Source: Rhizomys pruinosus
Taxonomy: Eukaryota > Chordata > Mammalia > Rodentia > Spalacidae
Assembly (NCBI GenBank): GCA_009823505.1
Contig: VZQC01007129.1
Span: 436,460-500,459 of the forward strand
DNA: 64,000 bases
Direction of reading: 5' to 3'
Below, in pieces: positions 35,991 through 44,698 of this stretch; positions within the stretch are counted from its first letter, which is position 1; the number at the start of each line of letters is the position of its first letter. A program made the translations under genes and the position numbers. The notes beneath the pieces are model-generated. The model was not told the origin of the DNA, did no database searches, and worked only from the letters and a program-made list of their open reading frames with translations.

Positions 35991-36190
35991 TTTTTTTATT
36001 AATTTTATTTATTTCTCTATGTGTATGAATGTACTGTCTGCATGCAAGTCTGTGCACCCGTGTCATGCAATGCCGCGGAGGTCAGAAGAGGGTCTCGGAT
36101 TCCCCTGGAACTGGAGTTCTCCTGGAATTGGAGTTTCAGACAGCTCTCGGCCGCCATGTGGGTGCTGGGGATCGAACCCGGGTCCTCTGA
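35991..36190 (-). repeat. B2 SINE cut at its head
   Basis: Minus-strand B2 with a normal body (atgtgtatgaatgtactgtc, gtcatgcaatgccgcggagg, atcgaacccgggtcctctg). It stops at 36190, where the tRNA-derived head (aagagcagtcgg to ccagccc) should follow; an A-rich run and then block C' come instead. The abrupt loss marks a sequence join. Confidence 0.9.
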
Positions 36191-36223
36191 GAAAACTAAA
36201 AAAAAAAAAAAAAAATTTAAAAA

Positions 36224-36709
36224 ACCACTACTATAAAAGTTTCCAGCCATTCTATCCCAGCACTGCAAACTAAAAATGCTTATATACACAAAATATGAAA
36301 GCCTTTTTCCCAGGAAAATAATGAAGTTATAAAGCCAGATGGACCCTTCTTGGTGTGTTAGCATCATGTGGAAGAGCCCTGTCTCTGCCATCAGGTTTGG
36401 TAAACAAAAGGAATGCAAGTTTATATTTCTCTCCCAGATGCCTAGTTCCTTGTTGAATGAAGCTAAGATGAGCAAGGATGCTTGCCCAGATCAGGAAGGA
36501 TGTGGGTCAGAAGCATCATGAAAATGGAGGAAGTGCTTTCTTGTTTCTCTCTCCTTATTCCCATAGTTATGTGCAGCGAAAGAGCTTATGTGTGGCAGTT
36601 CACCATCAGATCACACTTACAGTTTTCTCCTGTCTATGAATATATCACTGAATCAATAAGCATTCTTTTAAATGTTTTTCTGTGAAAAGAATCTGGGAGT
36701 CTAAATTTG

Positions 36710-36746
<37 letters not shown>

Positions 36747-38097
36747 AAATATAAAAATGAGTCCAAAACAGACTTCTGCTTTGAGTAAATACTATTCTTT
36801 GATAAATTTCAAAAAAAATTTATCTCCCTAAAGAACTGTGAATGAATAATCTAGAGAGAAGATTTAGGACTAGGATGAAAAGGATGTCCCTAAGTTCTAC
36901 ACTCAGAACCCAGATGCTGTGTATGGATGCATTTTGTTATAGGCTCACTGAGTAGCATGAGGCCAGTAAGAAAGGACCCATTAGCTATGAACAGAGGTTT
37001 TATAGGAATTAGGATACAGTGATGCCAAGATGCAGACAGAGACTAGCATGTGCAAATGCAGTGGCAGGACTCCTGTGTCCACCTACAGAACGGCTGTTAG
37101 TCTACAAAAAGAGTCTCCTCAGAAAGAACCTTCCCTGCTCGCAATTTGTTCTTGGATCTCCAGTCCCTAGAACAGAGAGAAAATCAATATCCCTTTAATA
37201 GAACACACTGTTTAGGGTTGCTTTAAATCTAACGTTCTTTGTAATATGCAGTATGCAAATTGTACATCTACAACTTTTCACTAAAAACTTTGTTGAGAAA
37301 GTATCCTTAATACCTAGTCAGGAAAAAAGCTGGTCTAGATGAATTGTCATCCATCAAGGTACTTATTTGGGTAAAGTCTTGTAAGAGGGCTGTATGTCAC
37401 TGAGTGAGGTCAGAAAACCAGAGTTTGTAGAGCAAAATATTTTGCTACAGGAACACATGAACTTGAGCTTCAGACGTGTTCCAATGTTTGCCCACTGTGG
37501 ACTCAGTCCATAAAACAGGCAAAGCAGTCTAGACATCAGCAATGCCAAAGTGGAGCAAGGACGAGATGAATGAAAGAAGATAAAACTGCTAGCAAGTGGA
37601 AGTCAGTGTCAATTAATTTTTTTAATTTTTTTTATTTTCTGTATGTGTATGAATGTACTGCCTGCATGCAACGTCTGTGCACCCGTGCGTGCGCAATGCC
37701 GCGGAGGTCAGAAGAGGGTGTTGGATTCCCCTGGAACTGGAGTTTCCTGTGAATTGGAGTTACACGACGGTTCTTAGCCACCATGTGGGTGCTGGGGATC
37801 AACAAACGGGTCCTCTGCAAGAGCATCGGCCTCTTAAGGCTAGGCCATCTCTCCAGCCCAGTCTGACTTTTGTTTACTGGGAATCACCACGAGTTTATCC
37901 TACTTGACGGTTTTAATCTAAGACTAGCAAAATAATCTTAAAGTGAAGAAGTTTAATATTCTCACTTTTCCTCTCCTCATTACAGCTTGCCTCTGACAGA
38001 GAAGGTTTACTTAAGCCCGAATATATATCTATCTACTATATATATTATATATATATATATATGGAGAGATAAATAGATAGATAGATTAGAGCTAGAT

Positions 38098-38131
<34 letters not shown>

Positions 38132-38457
38132 AGATAGATAATTGGGGTATTTATTGTCCATAAAATGTTTTGAATGACTTCATGGTATGAATCTGTAATG
38201 ACAATGGAGGAGGAAGATGTTACTTATAAATCATGCTTCTTGCTCTTTTCTTTATTCTGTTATCTCTAAAAATTTCTGAGTATAAAATTGCTTGGGGTTA
38301 TATCTGTTATAATATGGCCAAGATTAAGCCTCAAAATGTTATATGCATTCTTTATTTACTCACATTGCATAAGAAAATAGAAAACATTTGAATTTAGATA
38401 CTGCTAGTTTCCTACCTTGATTTTTCTTCTTTTCTTTGTGACTTTGAACTGCTTTTT
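36224..38457 (+). repeat. Block C': second, noisy copy of block C
   Basis: Matches 31468-33691 with scattered indels (for example gcacccgtgcgtgcgcaatgc against gcacccgtgtcgtgcaatgc). It is flanked by A runs on both sides (36197-36222 and 38459-38505), and one internal stretch is replaced by A's at 36711-36744. Confidence 0.93.
37615..37860 (-). repeat. B2 SINE (noisy copy)
   Basis: Counterpart of 32866-33104, with inserted and deleted bases throughout. Confidence 0.85.
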
Positions 38458-38458
38458 C

Positions 38459-38471
38459 AAAAAAAAAAAAA

Positions 38472-38505
<34 letters not shown>
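38459..38505 (+). repeat. Poly(A) run at the C'/B' join
   Basis: A homopolymer of about 45 A with a short att interruption. Block C' stops in mid-sequence on its left and block B' begins on its right, so it does not look like a retrotransposon tail. Confidence 0.85.
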
Positions 38506-38508
<3 letters not shown>

Positions 38509-38537
38509 AAAATACTATGTATCCACAAATTAATAAA

Positions 38538-38583
<46 letters not shown>

Positions 38584-39118
38584 AATCAACCACAAAACAG
38601 AATGAAATACAATTATTTTCAATAAAATAACTGGACCTGGAGATAATGGATTAATTGAAATAGGCATAGGAATGGACACATTCAGATGTAAAGTAAATAA
38701 AATGTGACATCATAAAAGTCAAAGTAGAAGGGTGACTTTTAAAGGATAGAGAATATGGGGGAGAGGAAAGGATAGGGCAAAATGGTGTGTTTGACCAATG
38801 GTTTCTAAGTTGTTATTAGACAAGAGTAAGGAGTGCTACACAGTAGAATAACTTTGGACATTAATGGTATACTGTTACAGATTTCAAAAAGGAAGAAGAA
38901 AGCATTTTGAACGTTTTCTTCATAAAAATGATGATACTTTTAGGAAATAAGTTTAATCACATTTAAACATTTGCACAAGTTATATGTGCTAAATATTTCA
39001 TGGGACATAATAAATTATAATTCTGCTTTATCTAGGTTAAACTTAATTTGAAAATCGATTTAGATAAAAGACCTTTAGAAGAGGAACAAGAAATGAGGAG
39101 AAAAAGACATAAGGAAAG

Positions 39119-39337
39119 GGCTGGAGAGATGGCTGCTCCATCAAAACCACTGGTTGCTCTTGCAGAGGACCCAGGTTCGGTTCCCAGCATCTACATGGTT
39201 ACTAACAGACATCTGTAACTCCATTTCATGGAAATTTGATGTCCTCTTCTGACCTCTGTGGGCGCTGAACAACATAGGTGTACTTACATACATCCAGGAA
39301 ATTCACTCAGACACATAACATTAAAAATATTTTTTAA
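39119..39337 (+). repeat. B2 SINE, older subfamily
   Basis: gggctggagagatggctgctcc head, cagaggacccaggttcggttcc, tgatgtcctcttctgacctc and an A-rich tail. Confidence 0.88.
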
Positions 39338-40353
39338 ATAATGAAAACAGAAGAGATAAGTGATAGAAATGAAAAGCAAAACAGGAAGAAAGGAAAAATA
39401 GATGAAGCACTGAAATGCTCACATTGAAAATAGGTTTCAATGTGAGTCTAATTAGAAGCCATTATATGACTTAGAATTCTTTTCATTTGGATTTATATCA
39501 AAGCTGAGTAATTCAATTTACTTGAGGTCATTTCACATGGAGAAAATGAACAAAGCATAAACTGTTCAAATTATATAATGAATATTGTCTTGTTGTATCC
39601 TCTTGATTTCTCAAATTACAGATGTCACAAGGCCCAACTTCAAAATATTTCAGATTAAACTTTTGTGAAGATAATACTTCTGCTTTCATGACTGTTGGTT
39701 CTCCCAATCTTTTATTTGCCTGGTATGAGGAACTTTAATGTATATACATATGATTATAATTCACTGTGACCTCTACTATTATTCTTTATCTCTATCCTTC
39801 CCTTTGGCAGAAGTGTTTATTTAATTGGCATTTTCTCAGACAGCATGAGAGAAGGCAGAAAGTTTAATATTCAATTCAGTTCCTCAAATTTCAAGTTTTG
39901 AAAGCAAAAGACCTGCCTGATTTTATATGATTAAGTGGTTAATCAATTTTTCTTATAGAGTGAAAACCCTGCTATTCAAATTAAATTTATCTTTATCAAA
40001 GAATAGTTATCTATAATCTCTGTGAAATTATTAGTGAGAAAATAACCTATAGAAGAAATAGAAGCTATTTTAGTGGAAGTAGCTATAATCTAAGCTTAAA
40101 TTACTTCGCAAATATGAGAGCTATATAATGGCTAAAGCAACTCAAGTCTCAAATGATCAAAGAAAGTATTGCAGAGGCTTTGTGATTCGTTGTATCTTGT
40201 TTGTGGGTCTTTGTTTTTATGTAATTAACAGTTCCTAATTACTTCAGATCAATGTGATTAACAGTCCATTCTCTTCAAATTTGCTTTCAGTGCTGTAAGC
40301 AGAAATACGAAGCCTCAGTAGTTTAAAAAATAATTAAGACAAGAGCAATGAAA

Positions 40354-40364
40354 ACACACACACA

Positions 40365-40410
<46 letters not shown>
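40354..40410 (+). repeat. (CA)n microsatellite
   Basis: About 28 CA units with one ta interruption. Confidence 0.96.
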
Positions 40411-40412
<2 letters not shown>

Positions 40413-40732
40413 CAAAGCAAAATTTGTTAAAATAGCTCTAAAGTCTAGAAGGAGCCCTGTTCTCTTTCTATGTATTGTCTCTGAAGAGGACCTAGGGAGA
40501 AGGGCTCTGTACACAGTAGAGATTTTAATGTTTCAACAGTAGCCCTTCCAGGATCACTGTTTTGCAAGATGTGCCCAGAGCTGTACCCTTAGGAGCACTT
40601 CCAAAGAACAACATACAATTTTCCTCTTTGCTAAATCTGCCAATTTCTTGTTGAATTTACACAATGTACCCATTCCACTTGGCCTCAGGACAGCGATCAA
40701 AAAAGGAAAAAGAAAAAAAAAAAAAAAAAAAA

Positions 40733-40733
40733 N
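40733..40733. other. Single N: assembly join
   Basis: One undetermined base between the A run that ends block B' and an open retroviral reading frame. The frame is already inside RNase H at the first base after the N, without a remnant of gag, protease or reverse transcriptase. Confidence 0.9.
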
Positions 40734-41708
40734 CAATTGCTAAGAGATCGATATCACCCTTTCTATGTTGGACACATACGTGCTCATTCGGGACTTCCTG
40801 GCCCGCTAACCCAGGGCAATGATAAGGCTGATCTAGCCACTCGCCTGGTGGGTCTTGTAAACATTGTAAAAACAACAGACCCATTAAAAGAGGCCCAGGA
40901 AGCGCATACCCTCCATCACCTAAACGCTCACACCCTCCGTCTCCGCTTTGGGATTAATAGGGAACAGGCTCGCCAAATTGTCAAAAATTGTAAAAACTGC
41001 CTGACTTTTCTGCCAGAGCCACACACAGGAGTCAACCCTAGAGGGCTGACACCTGGAGAGCTGTGGCAAATGGACGTTACACATGTCCCATCTTTTGGAA
41101 AATTAAAATTTATTCATGTCTCTATTGATACCTTTAGTGGATTTATACATGCCACCGCACAGTCGGGGGAAGCCACTAAGAATGTAATAGCCCACATGTT
41201 ATCAACCTTTGCTGTTATGGGCCAGCCTAAATGCTTAAAAACAGACAATGGCCCTGGGTATACTAGCCAAAGGTTTCAGCAATTCTGTGCCCAGTTAAAG
41301 ATTAAACACATTACAGGCATCCCCTACAATCCACAGGGACAAGGAATTGTGGAAAGAACAAATCAAACACTTAAACATACCCTAGCTAAATTAACAAGCC
41401 AAGAGCAGTTATATCCCCTAAAGGGAAACAGCAAACTTCTGCTGTCTCATGCTCTCTTCGTACTTAATTTTCTAAATTTGGACTTAAAAGGAAAATCAGC
41501 CACTGATCGCTTATGGCATCCAACTACTAAAACAGATTACACAAAAGTATTGTGGAAAGATCCTATGACAAATAAATGGAAAGGCCCTGACCCAGTACTC
41601 ATATGGGGAAAAGGCCATGCATGTGTCTTTGACACTTCTGAAAATGGAGCAAGGTGGCTCCCAGAACGCCTAATAAAGCCCATTAACCCAACCCAGGGTG
41701 GCGCCTGA
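40734..41708 (+). CDS. pol: Retroviral pol 3' part: end of RNase H plus complete integrase
   Basis: Integrase inserts the viral DNA into host chromosomes. The frame is open from the N to a TGA at 41706-41708 (323 codons after the TTG at 40737), without stop or frameshift. Residues 11-40 are the C-terminal end of RNase H (HIRAHSGLPG, GNDKADLATR). The integrase zinc-binding HHCC motif is H61, H65, C85, C88. The catalytic triad is D113 (WQMD), D170 (KTDNGPGYTS) and E206 (VERTNQTLK), with exactly 35 residues between the last two, the D,D-35-E spacing of the family. The C-terminal DNA-binding part has WKGPDPVLIWGKGHACVF. All key residues are present. The true start is upstream, in sequence that is missing from the window, so this is a partial gene. 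Confidence 0.94.
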   Translation, partial: QLLRDRYHPFYVGHIRAHSGLPGPLTQGNDKADLATRLVGLVNIVKTTDPLKEAQEAHTLHHLNAHTLRLRFGINREQARQIVKNCKNCLTFLPEPHTGVNPRGLTPGELWQMDVTHVPSFGKLKFIHVSIDTFSGFIHATAQSGEATKNVIAHMLSTFAVMGQPKCLKTDNGPGYTSQRFQQFCAQLKIKHITGIPYNPQGQGIVERTNQTLKHTLAKLTSQEQLYPLKGNSKLLLSHALFVLNFLNLDLKGKSATDRLWHPTTKTDYTKVLWKDPMTNKWKGPDPVLIWGKGHACVFDTSENGARWLPERLIKPINPTQGGA

Positions 41709-41716
41709 GAATGGTA

Positions 41717-41733
41717 TTTATGCTTTCTTGCAG
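41717..41733 (+). promoter_or_regulatory. Putative env splice acceptor
   Basis: tttatgctttcttgcag ends in AG at 41732-41733 after a pyrimidine-rich stretch, two bases before the env ATG at 41736. Env is normally expressed from a singly spliced subgenomic RNA, and an acceptor at the pol-env boundary fits this. The donor would lie in the missing 5' part. Confidence 0.55.
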
Positions 41734-41735
41734 AA

Positions 41736-43781
41736 ATGATTCTACTTCTGACCATCCTCTGTGGGACCATTAAAATCATCGGTTCCACCTCCAACATTCA
41801 AGAGTCCTGGGATGCAACCGGACAAAACAACAGGTTTGAATGGTCAGACATGAAAGCTTTTGCCTTTTGCATCTTTACCCTCTCCTCCTTCTTTTTCTGG
41901 ATCATGATCTTCCTCTGCTGTCACAGGACTTTTCCCCTTCTTCCCCTTATCTGTCTCCTTGGGGCCCCTGCAGCGGCCGCTGTATCACCATACCAGCTCT
42001 TTAACTACACTTGGTTAATTTTAAACCAAGCAGGAGACGTGGCCAATGCCTCCTCCACTGTTGGATCTCAACCCTCCTGGGAGCCCCTACAGGTAGATCT
42101 CTGTGCGTTAGCCATGGGAGCAGATTCTCGATGGGGGACCCCTAATATATTCATGCCTCAATCCAAACCTGTAGATGCTCAAACCCGGTATTCCTCAGTG
42201 CCCGCTTGCCTTAATGTGGCTACACGCTCATGGCTGCAAGCAGCACCCATTTATGTTTGCCCCGGTTCGCACCGACCACGTAGTTGGGCAAGTAGCTGCG
42301 GCTATGACAGTGATTACTTCTGTGGAGCCTGGACTTGTGAGACCACGAGAGATGTCTATTGGAAGCCCACTTCCAATTTTGATTATATCACAGTAAAACG
42401 AACTAATCCCTCCCCATACCAATTAAATTCCGGTCCTATCCCATACAATAACAAATGTAAACAATGGTGCAATTCCCTCACAATATCCTTCACTGATAAC
42501 GGAAGGAAGAAATCTTGGGAAGGACATGGTTAACAATGGGGACTAAGACTATATGTCTCAGGTTATAACCTTGGGCTCACCTTTAAAATCAAATTACAAA
42601 AAACCATCCCCAATACACATAGGGCTTCAGTGGGACCTAATTCCATAATACATAAAAAACAACACCCCAAAAACCACACCAAGTTTCAAAAACCTATCCC
42701 TACTAAAGCACCCAGTCCCATCTCATCCACCCAACCTGGACCCTCAGATATCCTTTTCAAACCCACTTTACCTGAAGGCCCCATGCCCTCATCTGAGATG
42801 ATTCTCTCTTTAGTCAACGTTTCTGCCTTTGCTCTTCACACAGTTTATAATGAAAGTGAATATAATTGTTGGCTATGCTATTCCGCTGCCCCCCTTTTTA
42901 TGAAGACATTGCAATTAAAGCTAACAATTCATTTACAAATAATATTAAACTTCTGTCCTGGTCTTCTGTTGAATTAACTGTTTCAGACTTATCTGGAATT
43001 GGTACCTGTCTGCGAGGACCCAGGATACTTTCTACCCCTACCTTTATCGACATTTGTAATGAATCACTATAGTATTGATTTTTCTTCTAAATATGCTTTT
43101 GCTCCTAATGATACATACTTTGCCTGCTCCACAGGACTAACCACATTTATTGACACTTCCCAATTCCTAAATCATTCTGATTACTGTGTGGTAGTCCAGT
43201 TATTCCCAAAGTTACAAGTTTATGACTCTGACACCTTCCTAAAGTTTTGGGAAAGGGAGCATATGAACGATAACTCCCGCCCTCAAAGAGTCAGACGAGA
43301 ACCCATTACAACAATTACCCTGGCAGTCATTTTGGGTCTTGGAGCCACAGGAGCCGGCACAGGAATAGCTTCTATGATTACATCCCAACAAAATTATCAT
43401 CAGCTTAGCCAAGCTATTGACAAAGATATTGAAGAACTCAGAACAGGACTAGAAAATTTAAAGGATTTTCTCACCTCCCTTTCAGAAGTAGTGCTACAAA
43501 ATAGAAGAGGCCTCGACCTTCTGTTTCTACAGCAGGGAGGATTGTGTGCCGCCCTAAAGGAGGAATGTTGCTTTTATACAGATAAAACAGGGTTAGTAGA
43601 AAACAGCCTTCAAAAAATCAAAGATAACCTAGAAAGAAGGAAAAGGGAGCGTGAACAACAAAAATTCTGGTATGAAAATTGGTTGTCCACTCCTTCTTGG
43701 TGGTCCACATTATTACCTGGTCTCCTGGGACCTGTCTTTGGATTGATCCTGCTAATTTTCATTTGGGCCATGGGCGCTTAA
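41736..43781 (+). pseudogene. env: Retroviral envelope gene, gamma type, broken
   Basis: Env mediates receptor binding (SU) and membrane fusion (TM). From the ATG at 41736, residues 1-265 include a long leader whose hydrophobic part ends near APAAAA (about residue 85), and the N-terminal SU. A TAA at 42531-42533 interrupts it; the same frame continues to about 42895. SU has CWLC (42868-42879), the CXXC motif of gamma-type envelopes that link SU to TM. A frameshift follows at the C6T5 run (42886-42900), and a compensating one near 43065. A furin-type site, RVRR, is at 43287-43298. TM (43299-43781) has a Gly/Ala-rich fusion-peptide-like start, a heptad region, an LQNRRGLDLLF segment and CAALKEECC (CX6CC), then a membrane anchor ending in FIWAMGA. 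The stop comes immediately after the anchor, so the cytoplasmic tail is lost; a tail-like reading continues in the next frame. Confidence 0.92.
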
Positions 43782-43984
43782 TCGATTAACCAATTTTGTT
43801 AAGTCCTAAATAGATTCCTCACTTACAGCACGAGTCCATTAACATCACGTGGCCACCGAGGAAAAAGCTGATGACAACCCTGCGCCCACTCGCCCATCCT
43901 CTGCCACTGTTCCTGCACCTGCCATTTGGCTTGATTTTCGCTCCTTGTAAATTATCGTCCCCAGGCTATAGAGTAGGCTAGCCT

Positions 43985-44145
43985 GTTCCAGTCCAGGTGG
44001 CCGCCCCAAAGACGGGCAACTTCCTCTCCCCGCTTACCAACCTAAGACAGGAGCCCTGAGGACGACAGGGTATCCAAAGATGGGTAAGGAAGGGGGTCTT
44101 GCAGAGGTCGATCCTAAGACAGGGGTGGTCACATAATCAGCTGAT
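43985..44145 (+). promoter_or_regulatory. CTE-like RNA export element
   Basis: Constitutive transport elements of type D retroviruses bind the host NXF1 (TAP) export factor, so that unspliced viral RNA leaves the nucleus; they lie between env and the 3' LTR, as here. Visible are two pairs of loop motifs: ccaaagacggg at 44006-44016, cctaagacagg at 44041-44051, ccaaagatggg at 44074-44084 and cctaagacagg at 44113-44123. Stems fit around them: ggccgcccc (43999-44007) pairs with ggggtggtc (44122-44130) with two G-U pairs, cttacc (44033-44038) pairs with ggtaag (44083-44088), and gccctg (44053-44058) pairs with cagggt (44066-44071). The two internal loops are thus the same pair of motifs in opposite orientation, the two-fold symmetric arrangement known for CTEs. 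Folding was done by eye. Confidence 0.8.
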
Positions 44146-44187
44146 GGTGCCACTCTGCCTGGATATCTCCCCGAGCCTTCTTAAGGT

Positions 44188-44201
44188 AAAGAAGGGAGAT
44201 A
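44188..44201 (+). other. Polypurine tract
   Basis: aaagaagggagata directly before the LTR start at 44202. Such a purine run primes plus-strand DNA synthesis in retroviruses. One T interrupts it near the end. Confidence 0.65.
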
Positions 44202-44607
44202 TGTTAGGAGCTGTAAGCCTGCTCGTAAAGAGTTAACTCTGAAATAGCTTCAGAACTGTCCTCTAAGGTGCAGACGTGCAGAGAAGCTTCCTACCTGCAT
44301 ACCTGATGTTCCGGAGGAACCTTATCATATGCAAATATTATCTTCCGGAGCCAGCAGCCCCCGGAGGAAGCTTATCACGGACAAACAATCTCTGCCAGCG
44401 CAAACATCCAGCCCCAATAAACTTTAACTTTTACAAGAGCCACCATCCACCCCCTCCCTCTTCCTGATTCTTCCCGCCTTTTACTAAATAAAAACCGCTG
44501 TCTTTGTTCAATAAATCAGACTTTGACAACCTCCTTGCAAAGTCTCGTTCTTTTCTCTCGCTCATCTCCACAGGTTTTGGGGTATCCCTCGAGTACCTAA
44601 CGTTACA
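44202..44607 (+). promoter_or_regulatory. 3' LTR of the retrovirus
   Basis: Starts with tgttaggagctgtaagcc after the polypurine tract; I place the end at gttaca (44607), though it could lie up to about 44620. The U3 part has two related segments, tccggaggaaccttatca (about 44310) and cccggaggaagcttatca (about 44358), and an octamer-like atgcaaat at 44329-44336. Polyadenylation signals AATAAA are at 44416, 44487 and 44510; the last, in ttgttcaataaatcag, is the best candidate for the R region. About 406 bp is a normal LTR length. Confidence 0.8.
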
Positions 44608-44619
44608 TGCCCCTGCAGG

Positions 44620-44698
44620 CAGGGACATGTAAGCAAAAGTAAATTCTTCCTTTTATAAGTTCCCTTAGAAATAGTTCAGAATAGTGACTAATATAGTT
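44620..44698 (-). repeat. MaLR LTR remnant cut by the retrovirus (orientation plus-like)
   Basis: catgtaagcaaaagtaaattcttccttttataagttccct and agtgactaatatagttag match the 3' end of the MaLR LTRs at 14263, 49502 and 52207 (ending in aataaactcttcc, ttataagttcc and agtgactaatac). In plus orientation it is the final third of such an LTR. The strand is better read as plus; the remnant lacks a middle segment. The first two thirds should lie before the retrovirus's 5' LTR, which is outside the window. Confidence 0.5.

Larger units (their letters stand above)
38507..40732 (+). repeat. Block B': second copy of block B
   Basis: Same content as 29255-31466: (TA)n at 38540-38579, old L1 end, B2 at 39119-39337, (CA)n at 40354-40410 and the terminal A run. 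SINE and (CA)n are more regular than in block B, so this is likely the better sequence. It ends at the N at 40733. Confidence 0.92.
40734..44607 (+). mobile_element. 3' half of a type D-like endogenous retrovirus
   Basis: Order: end of RNase H and integrase (40734-41708), env splice acceptor (41732-41733), env (41736-43781), CTE-like RNA element (about 43985-44145), polypurine tract (44188-44201) and 3' LTR (44202-44607). The integrase is of beta-retroviral type (DDE with a GPDPVLIWGKG C-terminus). The envelope is of gamma type, with CWLC in SU and a CX6CC motif in TM. This mosaic is the established plan of type D retroviruses. 5' LTR, primer binding site, gag, protease and most of reverse transcriptase are not in the window. 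The body lies in sequence without the noise of blocks A' and C', so its env defects are more likely real. Confidence 0.92.

Noticed and set aside
40348..40542. Frames with Thr-His or Cys-Val repeats
   Set aside because: Translations of the (CA)n microsatellite.
41537..41797. Minus-strand frames over pol and env (also 42228-42422)
   Set aside because: Shadows of the retroviral genes on the plus strand.
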